64,000 nucleotides of DNA from Afipia sp. (GCA_017308595.1 JAFKER010000005.1:196950-260949), one strand, 5' to 3'; counted from the first letter of the stretch, positions 7,874 through 18,166 are shown. Translations and numbers: made by a program. The notes: generated from the letters alone by a model not told the origin.

Positions 7874-8725
7874 ATGACAACCGATCCTCTTGTTTCCACC
7901 GAATGGCTGGCCGCGCATCTGAACGATCCGCGCGTGAAAGTTCTCGACGCCACGTTCAAGATGCCCGGCGTGCTGCCGCTGCCGAAGGATGATTTCCTTC
8001 AGCAGCACATTCCGGGCGCGGTGTTCTTCGATGTCGATGCGGTGTCGGACCACTCCAACCCGCTGCCGCATATGTATCCCTCCGCCGAACAGTTCGGCCG
8101 CGACGTCGGCGCGCTCGGCATTTCCAATGACGACACTGTGGTGGTTTACGATGCGGGCGGATGGGTCGCGGGCCCGCGCGCATGGTGGATGTTCCTGTCG
8201 TTCGGACATGCGAATGTACGCGTGCTCGATGGCGGCTTGAAGAAGTGGCTGGCTGAAGGCCGCGCGGTGGAGAGCGGCGAGGCCAAGCCGAAGCCTGCGG
8301 CATTCAAGGCGGCGTTCGATGCCGGGCGCGTGCGCAGCATGCAGCAGTTGATCGGCAATCTCGAAAGCAACGCCGAGCAGGTGATCGATGCGCGCCCGAC
8401 GCCGCGTTTCGAGGGCAGCGTGCCCGAGCCGCGCCCCGGTCTTCGCGGCGGGCACATTCCCGGCGCGCGCAGCGTGCCCTATGCGGGCCTGTTCGACGCC
8501 GAGACCGGCGCGATGAAATCGCTCGACGCCTTGCGCGCGGCTTTCACCGGCGCGGGCGTCGCTCTCGACAAGCCGATCGTCACGAGTTGCGGTTCGGGCG
8601 TCTCCGCCGGTGTGCTGACGCTGGCGCTGTATCGCCTCGGCGTTGCAGATACCGCGCTCTATGACGGTTCATGGTCCGAATGGGGCGAGCAGGGCGGCCC
8701 GCCGGTCGCGACAGGTCCGGCCTGA
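7874..8725 (+). CDS. sseA: 3-mercaptopyruvate / thiosulfate sulfurtransferase
   Basis: A 283-residue two-domain rhodanese. The N-terminal domain has lost its cysteine. The C-terminal domain carries the active loop CGSGVSAG with Cys at about residue 239; the CGSGV(T/S)A form is that of mercaptopyruvate sulfurtransferases rather than thiosulfate sulfurtransferases. Other landmarks are DARPTPRFEG, GGHIPGARSVPY and YDGSWSEWG. It moves sulfur from 3-mercaptopyruvate to acceptors such as cyanide or thioredoxin. The start at 7874 was chosen because the upstream in-frame extension only translates the family C palindrome. Confidence 0.9.
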   Translation: MTTDPLVSTEWLAAHLNDPRVKVLDATFKMPGVLPLPKDDFLQQHIPGAVFFDVDAVSDHSNPLPHMYPSAEQFGRDVGALGISNDDTVVVYDAGGWVAGPRAWWMFLSFGHANVRVLDGGLKKWLAEGRAVESGEAKPKPAAFKAAFDAGRVRSMQQLIGNLESNAEQVIDARPTPRFEGSVPEPRPGLRGGHIPGARSVPYAGLFDAETGAMKSLDALRAAFTGAGVALDKPIVTSCGSGVSAGVLTLALYRLGVADTALYDGSWSEWGEQGGPPVATGPA

Positions 8726-8728
8726 TCC

Positions 8729-9574
8729 CTAACCGCCGAACAGCGGGAACGCCTGTTGCTGCTGCTGCAGTTGTTTGGCGCGCGCGCGGGCTTCGGCACG
8801 CACACGCGCCGCCTCGCGGCGCAGTGCGAGGGTGCGGGCGCTTGGGCGCCGCGCCTTTTTCACCACCGGCCTCGGCTCCGTCGCGGATGCCGTAGCTTCC
8901 GATGATCGCTCGATCGATGCGACGGTCGAAAGCGGTTCGGACGCTTCGGTGGGCGAAGGCTGCGATGTGACGTCGATCGGTTTCAACTCGGCTGCGCCGG
9001 ACTCTGCGGGCCGGGCCGGTTCGACGATCTTGCTCTCGTTGACGTCGGGAGTCTTGACGCCGGGCGCATCGGCCTCCTCCGCGGGGATGTCGGGCCGTGC
9101 GGGAAGATCGAGGCTGGCCTGCGCGTTCGACCCTGCGGCCTGTGGGCTGACGGGAGCGCTTGCGGTGGCTTCGTCGGCCTCCTTGATGTCGCTGTCATGA
9201 TTCAGAGCGATTGCATCGGGCGGATTGGCGGCCGCCACCGGATCGGCTGGCAAGCTCAGGCCGTGAGATGCCTGAAGGGGTGGCTGGTATGTGGTTGCCT
9301 CTGGAAGCACGGCGTCGCGGCGCAGCGTTTCAGGCAGCGGTTTCGTCCCTCCGGGCGGCTCGATCCGCAGCATCGCCAGCACCGGCGTAGTTTCCAGCCG
9401 TGGCACTTGCGGGGTGAAGGGGGTGAGCACGGGCTGCTGTGCCAGCCGCCATGACGGCAGGCTGGCGAACTCTTCGTGCGCGGCACGCAACAGGGCAGCC
9501 GCGCCGAGGCCGAAAACCAGAATGGAAATCGCCAGAACGGTCGTCGCGAACAGGATGCGTAATCCGGGGAGCAT
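8729..9574 (-). CDS. Membrane-anchored Pro/Ala/Glu-rich protein, function unknown
   Basis: With the start at 9574 the protein has 281 residues. An N-terminal transmembrane anchor (about residues 6-29, LRILFATTVLAISILVFGLG and on) is followed by a long low-complexity stretch rich in Pro, Ala, Ser and Glu. It ends in a basic helix (RREAARVRAEARARAKQL) and a glutamine run. The length of the frame, a convincing anchor and convergent placement against sseA (stop codons 3 bases apart) support a real gene. No catalytic motif is visible. It resembles periplasm-facing spacer or linker proteins. The name and role are unknown. Confidence 0.65.
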   Translation of the reverse strand: MLPGLRILFATTVLAISILVFGLGAAALLRAAHEEFASLPSWRLAQQPVLTPFTPQVPRLETTPVLAMLRIEPPGGTKPLPETLRRDAVLPEATTYQPPLQASHGLSLPADPVAAANPPDAIALNHDSDIKEADEATASAPVSPQAAGSNAQASLDLPARPDIPAEEADAPGVKTPDVNESKIVEPARPAESGAAELKPIDVTSQPSPTEASEPLSTVASIERSSEATASATEPRPVVKKARRPSARTLALRREAARVRAEARARAKQLQQQQQAFPLFGG

Positions 9575-9862
9575 ATGTCGAATCCTGCCCTCAGGGACGG
9601 CCGGGAAATGGAGCGCTGCGTGGGTCGAAGGCCACGAATCAAGGCCCTGATGAAGGATACCGCACGCCGCGAAATTGCCCGAAAAAAGTTCGGTGGGATG
9701 GGGATATGCGGCGACATCGCCCGGAACCTGTTGCAGGACTGCCATCTCGCGAAAAAGTCAGCAGTTTCCGGACGCTTTTTTCCCTGAATGTCTTGAATGC
9801 GCCGCTATCCTGAGTGATCTGGCGTTAACAGTACGGTGGCGGGTTCGCGCTATATAAGGGGC

Positions 9863-11095
9863 ATGATGTTCAATCGCCTTTCCAAGATTTCTGCCAAGTC
9901 TTTCACGACCGCTTTTGCGGTTTCCGCGGTGGCCAGCCTGGCCGGCGCGCCGGTCGCTCTGGCGCAGTCCTATCCGCCGCCTCCGGGCTATTCGCAGCCG
10001 CTGCAGCCCGCGCCCTATGGCGCAGGGGGCAACTATTCGGACAATCGCGGGGTACCGGATTTCGACCGGCTCGACGGTGACGACCGGGGCACGGCGCTGT
10101 CGCCTCCGGGCTATCAGCAGCAGCCGAATTACCAGCAGCAGCCCGCTCAGCAGCAGCAGAGCTACCAGCAGCCGGGTCTCGACCCGCGCGGCCCGGTGAT
10201 GTCGCCGGACGATCCGCGCTATGGCCGCCCCACGGCTTATTCGCCTTCGCAGGCGGCGCCCGCCTATTCCGATCGTGGTCCCGCGCCGATCTACAGCGAC
10301 CGCGGCCCGCCGCAGGGCGCTGATTTTTCCGATCGCCCGCGTCCGCCAGGGACCGTTGATGGCGCGCCGACCGGCGCGCTCGATCTGCAGGCACCCGGCA
10401 CGGCGCAAGGCGCCAATGGCCGCTCGGTCATGGCGGCGCTGCCGCCGGAAGATCAGCCGGAAACCGGCCCGCGCCAGGAATTGCCCGAGCGCCTGCGCCG
10501 TCAGGAAGTCGCCTTTGCCACCAAGGAGCCGGCGGGCACCATCGTCGTCGATACGGCGAACACCCAGCTTTATTACGTTCTCGGCGGCGGCCGTGCGATC
10601 CGCTACGGCATCCGCGTCGGCCGCGAGGGCTTCACCTGGACCGGGGTGCAGAAGATCACCCGCAAGGCGGAGTGGCCGGATTGGCATCCGCCCGCGGAGA
10701 TGATCGAGCGCCAGCCTTACCTGCCGCGCTTCATGGCAGGCGGCGACGGCAATCCGCGCGGCGCGCGCGCGATGTATCTCGGCTCGACCGTGTACCGCAT
10801 CCACGGCACCAACCAGCCGTCGACCATCGGCAAGTTCGTGTCCTCCGGCTGCTTCGGCATGTTGAATGAAGACGTGACCGACCTGTTCGAGCGGACCAAG
10901 GTGGGCACCCGCGTTGTGGTGCTGCCGGGCGGCAAGCCACCCGCAGCGCCGGTCACCGCGTCGGCTCAGCCTTATCAGGGCGGACCTGCATCTGCGCCGA
11001 TGGCCGCTGCGCAGCAGCAGTCCGCGCCGGTCGGTGTCCCCCATCAGGGACCGACGGTCGTGCCGCCGCTGCCCGCGCCGGTCACGATCCGCTAA
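9863..11095 (+). CDS. L,D-transpeptidase (YkuD domain)
   Basis: About 410 residues, starting at ATG 9863 (or 9866) after AAGGGG. A signal peptide ends near GAPVALAQ. A long Pro/Gln/Tyr-rich linker (about residues 35-200, with QQQPNYQQQPAQQQQ-like tracts) precedes the YkuD domain. The catalytic His is H314 in IHGTN and the nucleophile is C330 in VSSGCFGM; the family usually reads SxGCIRM, so FG in place of IR is a mild variant. The enzyme forms 3-3 peptidoglycan cross-links or attaches proteins to peptidoglycan in the periplasm. A Pro/Ala/Gln tail follows. It is monocistronic, ending before a repeat and a terminator. Confidence 0.9.
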   Translation: MMFNRLSKISAKSFTTAFAVSAVASLAGAPVALAQSYPPPPGYSQPLQPAPYGAGGNYSDNRGVPDFDRLDGDDRGTALSPPGYQQQPNYQQQPAQQQQSYQQPGLDPRGPVMSPDDPRYGRPTAYSPSQAAPAYSDRGPAPIYSDRGPPQGADFSDRPRPPGTVDGAPTGALDLQAPGTAQGANGRSVMAALPPEDQPETGPRQELPERLRRQEVAFATKEPAGTIVVDTANTQLYYVLGGGRAIRYGIRVGREGFTWTGVQKITRKAEWPDWHPPAEMIERQPYLPRFMAGGDGNPRGARAMYLGSTVYRIHGTNQPSTIGKFVSSGCFGMLNEDVTDLFERTKVGTRVVVLPGGKPPAAPVTASAQPYQGGPASAPMAAAQQQSAPVGVPHQGPTVVPPLPAPVTIR

Positions 11096-11109
11096 ATCGC
11101 ATTCATTCT

Positions 11110-11200
11110 GTCATTCCGGACAACGCGCTTACGCGTTGATCCGGAATCGCGATGGGTCCTGAGAGATTCCGGGTTCGCGCTTTGCGCACTCCGGAATGAT
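11110..11200. repeat. Intergenic palindromic repeat, family A
   Basis: The outer ends are GTCATTCCGGA and TCCGGAATGAT. The inside has GATCCGGAATC and GAGATTCCGGGTTCGCGC halves. It is placed between convergent genes, just before a typical terminator hairpin. Confidence 0.8.
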
Positions 11201-11209
11201 AGATGAAAG

Positions 11210-11240
11210 ATGCCCGCGCTTGCCGCGGGCATTTTGTTTT
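11210..11240 (+). terminator. Rho-independent terminator of the L,D-transpeptidase gene
   Basis: The arms ATGCCCGCG and CGCGGGCAT pair perfectly over CTTGC and are followed by TTTGTTTT on the plus strand. It lies between convergent genes. Confidence 0.85.
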
Positions 11241-11260
11241 GCTGCCGATGATGTGCAGAT

Positions 11261-12229
11261 TTACTTCGCGACGCGCGCCGCATTCGGCGTCTTGCCGTAG
11301 CGCTTGCGGAACGCGCGATGGAAAGTCGAGAGATCCGAGAAGCCGCATTTGAACGCGATGTCTGCAATCGGATCGGACGATCCGCTTTTGAGCATGCCGA
11401 AAGCAGCCTCCAGTCTCATCGCCAGCAGTTCGTCGCTGAAGGTCGTGCCGTGCTGGCTGAGGACGTGCTGAACCGATCGCGCTGACAGGCCGAGCCGTTC
11501 GCCGACAGCGCCCGGTTTGAGATCTGAAATGCGGTAGCTTCGCGAGATCTGCTTGCGGATGTCCGCGATGCGCGTATCGGGCTTCCTTGCCGTTTGCCTG
11601 GCAGGCTGTGGCCCTTGCGTCTGCAGAATGGTGCTGGCGAGCTGGGCAATGTATTCGCCCGACGCGATTTCCAGAGGCTGATCGAAATCTTCGTCGGCGC
11701 CCAGCAACTGCTGAACATTCTGACTGAGCAGGAGTTGCGCGACACGATGGGTTTTCAGCCGCGTCGCGGCCAGCGACTCGAGCATACGTCCCGGTTGCTG
11801 CAGGATTTCGCGCGGCAGGAAAATAACGTGAGACTGACCGCTTTGCGGCGTCGAGCATTCACTCGGCATATCCATCGCCAAAACCGTCATCTCGTCGCGC
11901 TTCAGGTCGATCTTGCGGTCGAACTGGCGGACACTCATCGGCGTCTCGCCCCGATTGATCAGGATCATGATGCGATAGTCGCCGTCCTGACGCAGCTTGG
12001 CTTCGGAGCGCACGACGTTGACCGCGCCATCGGCAACTGTTTTGGCTGCTCCGAGCTGAACCCGACCGAGTTGCAGGACAGTGACTTCGCCGTGAAACTT
12101 CCGGCTCGTGACGATCCCCATCTCAAAAGATGAGCCGCTGGCCTCCATGGCTTCCGTCCAGAGTTTCGCGCGCATGCGTGCGGGGAGGGCAGAAGGAAGC
12201 TGATCCGACGTGAAATGAAATTTTGGCAT
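11261..12229 (-). CDS. AraC-family transcriptional regulator
   Basis: A protein of 322 residues. The C-terminal hundred residues form the double helix-turn-helix of AraC/XylS regulators: LGLSARSVQHVLSQHGTTF for the first helix pair and IADIAFKCGFSDLSTFHRAF for the second, with the family ending RKRYGKTPNA. The N-terminal region resembles the AraC-binding-like domain found with this architecture (ROP-type regulators). It is divergent from the outer membrane barrel gene at 12416, which is therefore a candidate target, but no operator is evident. The inducer is unknown. Confidence 0.9.
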   Translation of the reverse strand: MPKFHFTSDQLPSALPARMRAKLWTEAMEASGSSFEMGIVTSRKFHGEVTVLQLGRVQLGAAKTVADGAVNVVRSEAKLRQDGDYRIMILINRGETPMSVRQFDRKIDLKRDEMTVLAMDMPSECSTPQSGQSHVIFLPREILQQPGRMLESLAATRLKTHRVAQLLLSQNVQQLLGADEDFDQPLEIASGEYIAQLASTILQTQGPQPARQTARKPDTRIADIRKQISRSYRISDLKPGAVGERLGLSARSVQHVLSQHGTTFSDELLAMRLEAAFGMLKSGSSDPIADIAFKCGFSDLSTFHRAFRKRYGKTPNAARVAK

Positions 12230-12415
12230 GGGGCAATTCGCTTCTCATTCCAGTTCTTCGAGTATGGCGTTTGGTGCAAAGCATTTGCGCGATATGCAAG
12301 GACGGCGCGTGCGCATTCAATGATGATTGCAAGCGGCGTGGCAAGTGTTTGCATGGGGTGCCCCGCCATTCATTGCAGGCGACTTCTGTCGCCGCGTCAG
12401 ACTTTGGGGCTTTTG

Positions 12416-13237
12416 ATGAAAACGTTTTTGATTGCCGCCGCTGCGGTGCTTGGAGCAACGGCTGCGCAGGCGGCGGACATTGCCGCGCGGCCTTACACCA
12501 AGGCGCCGCCGCTTTCCCCCGCTTATAACTGGACCGGCTTTTATGCCGGCGTGAACGCCGGATATGCCTGGGAAGATCCGACCGTCAACTACACGCCGAA
12601 CAACGCGGTTATTTCCGGTGGCGGCAATGTCCGTCCGGTCGGCTCTTGGGACAACTCGGGCGCGCTCGGCGGCTTCCAGATCGGCTACAACTGGCAGTTC
12701 AGTCCGCAATGGGTCGCCGGTATCGAAGCCGACATCAATGCCTCCGACATCAAAGGCTCAAATACGTCTGCCGGAATGCTCGGCTTTGCGACAGCGCAAT
12801 TCACGACCGGACAGAAGGTCGATTGGTTCGGTACGGTGAGGGGCCGCCTCGGGTTTCTGCCGACCGATCGTTTGCTGGTTTACGGCACGGGCGGTCTGGC
12901 CTATGGCGAGGTCAAGGAAAACACGTCGATCACGACCATCGGGGCGGGCACGAACGTGACCAATGGCGGGTTCGGCGTCAGCTGCGTGGCAAACCAAACC
13001 TGTTTCGCGGGATCGGCATCAGGTGTTCGCACCGGATGGACGGCCGGTGTCGGTGTTGAATACGCCATCTGGCAGAACCTCACCGCAAAAGCCGAGTATC
13101 TCTACGTCGATCTCGGCGGCAACAGCATTGTCGGCACCGCGTTCAACGGTAACGGTCAGGTGCCAGCATCCTATACCGCGAGCATTTCGGGACTTAGCTT
13201 CAATATCGTGCGCGGCGGCCTGAACTACAGGTTCTAG
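12416..13237 (+). CDS. Outer membrane beta-barrel protein (Omp25/RopB-like)
   Basis: A 273-residue protein with a clear signal peptide MKTFLIAAAAVLGATAAQA before ADIAARPYTKAPP. It then shows the family opening NWTGFYAGVNAGYAWED and alternating beta-strands with aromatic ends, finishing NIVRGGLNYRF with a terminal Phe, the outer-membrane assembly signal. This is the Omp25/Omp31/RopB group of eight-stranded barrels common in Rhizobiales, thought to stabilise the envelope or interact with hosts. The start follows a GGGGC site. It lies next to an AraC regulator and a second, related barrel gene. Confidence 0.92.
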   Translation: MKTFLIAAAAVLGATAAQAADIAARPYTKAPPLSPAYNWTGFYAGVNAGYAWEDPTVNYTPNNAVISGGGNVRPVGSWDNSGALGGFQIGYNWQFSPQWVAGIEADINASDIKGSNTSAGMLGFATAQFTTGQKVDWFGTVRGRLGFLPTDRLLVYGTGGLAYGEVKENTSITTIGAGTNVTNGGFGVSCVANQTCFAGSASGVRTGWTAGVGVEYAIWQNLTAKAEYLYVDLGGNSIVGTAFNGNGQVPASYTASISGLSFNIVRGGLNYRF

Positions 13238-13509
13238 CCTCGCCCACGAATGACGTTGAGACAGCTCCGCCAAGGCAATCCGCTGGGTGCAGCCGGTGAG
13301 AACGCGCCGGCATTGGCGGGTTTCGCTTTCCGTTTCGCAGATGTAGCGGGAATACAACAGTTGCCCATGCTCGTTTGCCTCCCCCGGTAAATGCCGGGGA
13401 GACTGAATCGGGCCGAATCCCTACGCTCTCGCAGGATTGTTGACGTGTCGCGGTGTCCGAATGACGCCCGGCGAAGACGTCGAGCGAAACTGCGAGGTTG
13501 GGGCTGGTG

Positions 13510-14331
13510 ATGAAAAGAATTCTTGCAGGCGGGTTTATCGCGTTTTTCGCGGCAACCGCCTCGTATGCTGCTGATATGGGCGCGCGTGTCGTGACAAAAG
13601 CGCCGGCGCCCGTTCCTTACGAGAGCTGGACCGGATTTTACGTCGGCGGACAGCTTGGAGGCCGCTGGTCTGACTCGACATGGACCACATACGCCCTTTC
13701 CGATCCGATCAATCCGGTCTCGAACGTCCGTTTGCCGCAAGGCAACCCCGCGAGCTTTGACAGCTCGAGCATTAGGGCGGGCGGTTATCTCGGCTACAAC
13801 TGGCAATTCGCTCCAGCCTGGGTGCTGGGCATCGAAGGTGATGTCGCATGGGGTGACGGCAAGAAGTCGCTGGCAGGCATTCCCGGCACATGGACACCGG
13901 GCACCCCGGCGGCCACCATTGCGCTTGATGGATCGAGTGTGCAGCTCGGCTGGGATGCTGCCATCCGCGGACGTCTTGGATGGCTCGTGACGCCATCGGT
14001 GATGCTGTTCGGCACCGGCGGCGTGAGCTGGCAGGATGTGTCGGTGAATGCGAGCTGTCAGCCTGCTGGCGGCTGGGCTTGCGGCACTCCTCGCAATACG
14101 ACCATCAACACCGTCAAAACCGGCTGGACGGCGGGAGGCGGCATCGAGGCGAAAATTGCGGCCAACTGGCTCGCGCGGGTGGAATATCGTTACGCGGACT
14201 ATGGCTCTACCAACTATCTGTTTTTTCCAGGCACCGGCGATGCCGTGCATTTGACGCACGATCTCAGGACGCATGCGGTGTCCGTCGGTGTCGCCTATCA
14301 ATTTGGCGGACCGGTTGTTGCCAGATACTGA
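13510..14331 (+). CDS. Outer membrane beta-barrel protein, paralogue of the upstream gene
   Basis: A 273-residue barrel with the signal peptide MKRILAGGFIAFFAATASYA followed by ADMGARVVTKAP and ESWTGFYVGGQLGG. It has the same length and architecture as the barrel at 12416 but clearly diverged sequence, so it is an old tandem duplicate. It ends VAYQFGGPVVARY, with a terminal Tyr rather than Phe. An in-frame TTG at 13498 is less likely as start than the ATG at 13510. A 272-base gap with no clear feature separates the pair. A good terminator follows. Confidence 0.9.
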   Translation: MKRILAGGFIAFFAATASYAADMGARVVTKAPAPVPYESWTGFYVGGQLGGRWSDSTWTTYALSDPINPVSNVRLPQGNPASFDSSSIRAGGYLGYNWQFAPAWVLGIEGDVAWGDGKKSLAGIPGTWTPGTPAATIALDGSSVQLGWDAAIRGRLGWLVTPSVMLFGTGGVSWQDVSVNASCQPAGGWACGTPRNTTINTVKTGWTAGGGIEAKIAANWLARVEYRYADYGSTNYLFFPGTGDAVHLTHDLRTHAVSVGVAYQFGGPVVARY

Positions 14332-14381
14332 TTTGATGAATTGATTTTTCGAGGCCGGTCTTCTCCGGACGATCAAACTTC

Positions 14382-14408
14382 AAGCCCGGCCTGAGCGCCG
14401 GGCTTTTT
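14382..14408 (+). terminator. Rho-independent terminator
   Basis: The arms AAGCCCGGC and GCCGGGCTT pair perfectly over a 6-base loop and are followed by TTTTG. It ends the second outer membrane protein gene. Confidence 0.85.
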
Positions 14409-14477
14409 GTTCCATGCATCATGCAACTTTTCCGCCGGTGAGATATTGATCTGATCGTCACGACAGGGAGGGCCAGC

Positions 14478-14966
14478 ATGGCTGGGAACAAAGCACCCAA
14501 GAACATGATCTGCGTCTGGTACGACAAGGATGCCGAGGCCGCCGCGAAGTTCTATGCAAGCGTCTTTCCGGACAGTTCCGTCACGGCAGTTCATAAGGCG
14601 CCGAGTGACTATCCGTCGGGTAAGGCGGGCGACGTGATCACCGTTGAATTCACCGTCGCGGGGATACCCTGCATCGGCCTGAACGGCGGGCCGGTATTTC
14701 AGCATAACGAGGCTTTCTCGTTCCAGATCGCAACCGACAGCCAGGACGAAACCGATCGCTACTGGAACGCGATTGTCGGCAACGGCGGGCAGGAGAGCGC
14801 GTGCGGCTGGTGCAAGGACAGGTGGGGCATCTCTTGGCAGATCACGCCGCGCGTGCTCACCGAAGCGCTCGCGATCGGCGGTGCCGAAGCCAAGCGCGCG
14901 TTCGACGCGATGATGACGATGAAAAAGATCGATGTTGCGGCAATCGAGAAGGCAAGGCGGGGGTAG
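14478..14966 (+). CDS. VOC family protein (PhnB-like)
   Basis: A protein of 162 residues with the PhnB / 3-demethylubiquinone-methyltransferase-like form of the vicinal-oxygen-chelate fold. Visible markers are MICVWYDKDAEAAAKFYASV, GIPCIGLNGGPVFQHNEAFS, a DRYWNAIVGNGG segment and CGWCKDRWGISWQI at the C-terminal half. Proteins of this type bind a metal through paired beta-alpha-beta modules, but many have no proven reaction. It is preceded by GACAGGGAGGG, a strong ribosome binding site, and stands alone. Confidence 0.87.
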   Translation: MAGNKAPKNMICVWYDKDAEAAAKFYASVFPDSSVTAVHKAPSDYPSGKAGDVITVEFTVAGIPCIGLNGGPVFQHNEAFSFQIATDSQDETDRYWNAIVGNGGQESACGWCKDRWGISWQITPRVLTEALAIGGAEAKRAFDAMMTMKKIDVAAIEKARRG

Positions 14967-14982
14967 GGGCTCGTTCCGATCG

Positions 14983-15150
14983 CTAATTCAGTTTACAGGC
15001 TTTTTCGCGTGAAGTTTTATCTTGGATGTACCTCGGGTGGGAATTGTCTGCACATCGGTCGATCCAGTCATCAGCCTCTAACCCATTTCGGATCATCCAG
15101 CCGCCGAGTATGGCAATGACGAGAAAAATGATGGCGATTGCCTTTTTCAT
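14983..15150 (-). CDS. Small membrane-anchored protein (55 residues)
   Basis: Reads MKKAIAIIFLVIAILGGWMI, a membrane anchor or uncleaved signal, followed by about 35 residues with two cysteines (RCADN and KACKLN) that could form a periplasmic disulfide. Its ATG overlaps the stop of the upstream dehydrogenase gene by one base (TGATG), a typical translational coupling arrangement. No family is recognised. The clean anchor and the coupling make it likely real. Confidence 0.65.
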   Translation of the reverse strand: MKKAIAIIFLVIAILGGWMIRNGLEADDWIDRCADNSHPRYIQDKTSREKACKLN

Positions 15151-16106
15151 CAGCCCAGAATCCTGATCGGCGCGCCGTTGAGCCACGCGGCGATGTCCTC
15201 GACCATGTCGCCATAATACTTGCGATAATTGTTTTCGGTGACGTAGCCGAGATGTGGTGTCAGCACGACATTGTCGAGCTTGCGCAGCGGATGGTCGAGC
15301 GGCAGCGGCTCGACCGAAAAGGTATCGAGACCGGCGCCAGCGATGGCCTTGCGTTGAAGTGCATCGAGCAGCGCGGCTTCATCGACAATGGGACCGCGCG
15401 CGGTGTTCACCAGATAACTCGTCGGCTTCATGCGCGCGAGATCATCGCGTGTGATCAGCCCGCGCGTGCGCTTGCTCAGGATGGTGTGGATCGTAACGAT
15501 GTCGGCACGGGCGAATAATTCGTCCTTGGTGGCGTAGCTCACGCCCGCTTCGGCGCATCGTTCCGGCGTGAGATTTTGGCTCCAGGCGATCACGTTCATG
15601 CCGAGTGCCTTCGCGATGGTCGCGACCTTGGTTCCTAGCTTGCCGAGCCCGACCACGCCCAGCGTCATGCCCTCGACATCCTGCCCCATGGTGGTCTGCC
15701 AGAGTTCGCCACCGTGCATGCGCGCATTCTCGAAACCGATCCTGCGCGTCAGTTCCAGCATCAGGCCGATGGCAAGGCTCGCGGTGGCGTTGCCGACGCC
15801 GCCGGTGCCGCACACGGTCACGCCACGTTCCTTCGCGGCCTCAAGATCGAACGAGGCATTGCGCATGCCGGAGGTCAAAAGCAGCTTCAGCGTCGGCAGC
15901 GCGCTCAGGACCTCGCGCGGGAACGGCGTACGTTCGCGCATGGCGCAGACGATCTCGAAATCCTGCAGGGCGCGGATCGCCTCTTCCTGCGAGGCGAACG
16001 GCTTGTCGAAAACGGTGATGCCGATCTTGTCCTTGAGCGGCGACCAGTCCGCGAATTTCAGTGCGACGTTCTGATAGTCGTCGAGGATGGCGACGCGCAG
16101 GGGCAT
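15150..16106 (-). CDS. D-2-hydroxyacid dehydrogenase family protein
   Basis: A 318-residue NAD-dependent enzyme of the D-isomer 2-hydroxyacid dehydrogenase family. The nucleotide loop is GLGKLG at 153-158. The catalytic set is present: Arg at 237 (NTARGPIVDE), Glu at 266 (DTFSVEPLP) and His at 285 (LTPHLGY). It reduces a 2-oxoacid or oxidises a D-2-hydroxyacid in the cytoplasm. It differs from SerA by lacking the C-terminal regulatory domains. The physiological substrate cannot be told. It is coupled to a small membrane protein gene downstream. Confidence 0.88.
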   Translation of the reverse strand: MPLRVAILDDYQNVALKFADWSPLKDKIGITVFDKPFASQEEAIRALQDFEIVCAMRERTPFPREVLSALPTLKLLLTSGMRNASFDLEAAKERGVTVCGTGGVGNATASLAIGLMLELTRRIGFENARMHGGELWQTTMGQDVEGMTLGVVGLGKLGTKVATIAKALGMNVIAWSQNLTPERCAEAGVSYATKDELFARADIVTIHTILSKRTRGLITRDDLARMKPTSYLVNTARGPIVDEAALLDALQRKAIAGAGLDTFSVEPLPLDHPLRKLDNVVLTPHLGYVTENNYRKYYGDMVEDIAAWLNGAPIRILG

Positions 16107-16137
16107 TTTGTTGTTCCGTTTTGTCTGCTGGCGGGAA

Positions 16138-16224
16138 CGTCATTGCGAGGAGGGAGCCGGCGAAGCATTCCAGTTTCATCACGACGTAACAAGCTGGATT
16201 GCTTCGCTTGCATTCGCAATGACG
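16138..16224. repeat. Palindromic repeat, family B
   Basis: The ends are CGTCATTGCGAG and TCGCAATGACG. The inside holds GAAGCATTCCAG and CTGGATTGCTTCGCTTGC facing each other. Other copies are at 23191 and 60194. It lies upstream of the dehydrogenase gene. Confidence 0.85.
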
Positions 16225-16259
16225 TGAAGGACATCTCGCGGATTATACCATGCAAAAGA

Positions 16260-16291
16260 AAAAGCGTCCCGGCCTTCGCCGGGACGCTTTT
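16260..16291 (-). terminator. Strong symmetric terminator of gdhA
   Basis: The arms AAAAGCGTCCCGGC and GCCGGGACGCTTTT are perfect 14-base complements over CTTC. Flanking A and T runs make it effective in both directions. It lies 20 bases after the gdhA stop. Confidence 0.9.
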
Positions 16292-16310
16292 CTGTCGGAC
16301 GGCAGGATCG

Positions 16311-17654
<1,344 letters not shown>

Positions 17655-17692
17655 TTAATCTTACACCTCATTATTTTTGGCACGGCAACGCG

Positions 17693-17731
17693 CAACCGCA
17701 GGCGAAGAGGGGCTCCCTTCGCCTGCGGTTG
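17693..17731. repeat. Long inverted repeat upstream of gdhA
   Basis: CAACCGCAGGCGAAG (17693-17707) and CTTCGCCTGCGGTTG (17717-17731) are perfect 15-base complements with a 9-base spacer. It lies 39 bases upstream of the gdhA start codon and would fold in its leader if transcription begins further upstream. No T-run follows on either strand. The rest of the gap 17655-17956 shows only a shorter inverted pair ATGGGCG/CGCCCAT near 17780-17810 and no gene. Confidence 0.75.
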
Positions 17732-17956
17732 AAAGCTGTCGTTTGCGCCCGGCGCGCGGATTGGTGGTAGGTGCCTATTTAATGGGCGTCAATTGGCGCG
17801 GACCGCCCATGCCATCAAGAGGTATCCGGCTACAAGTGAGATGCAGCTTCGCCTGCGGGTTCGGAGTTAAGGTGACGGGCCAACGTGAGCGGCGGACGAA
17901 ACGCGCCGTTGTGTCAGTCGAACCTCGCTATGGCGTCAGTCAGAAAAAGCTACCGA

Positions 17957-18166
17957 TTAGAATCGCGCAGCTTCGTGCTTCTTCGCGCAGGCCGGTCCCG
18001 GTCCGCGCATGTAATGTTGCTCGGGATGGTAGGGATTGAAAGCCGCCTTGATGAAGGTGCGCCAGAAGTCGGCGATCTCCTCGAGCATGCGCCTTGGAGA
18101 GTGCGCCGGGAGCGGCGCGGGGAGATCCGCGATCTGGGCGGTGATGGGAGTGCTGTGCGTTGTCAT
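17957..18166 (-). CDS. Small hypothetical protein (69 residues)
   Basis: Reads MTTHSTPITAQIADLPAPLP, then a helical part RRMLEEIADFWRTFIKAAFN and a His/Cys tail PYHPEQHYMRGPGPACAKKH. No signal peptide or membrane span. No named family is recognised. The start at 18166 follows a plausible AG-rich leader and codon use matches neighbouring genes. It lies alone between gdhA and ettA, divergent from ettA. Confidence 0.55.
   Translation of the reverse strand: MTTHSTPITAQIADLPAPLPAHSPRRMLEEIADFWRTFIKAAFNPYHPEQHYMRGPGPACAKKHEAARF

Noticed and set aside
13234-14376. A minus-strand frame of 380 residues across the second outer membrane protein gene
   Set aside because: It is antisense to a barrel gene with a clear signal peptide and terminal aromatic residue; no independent support.
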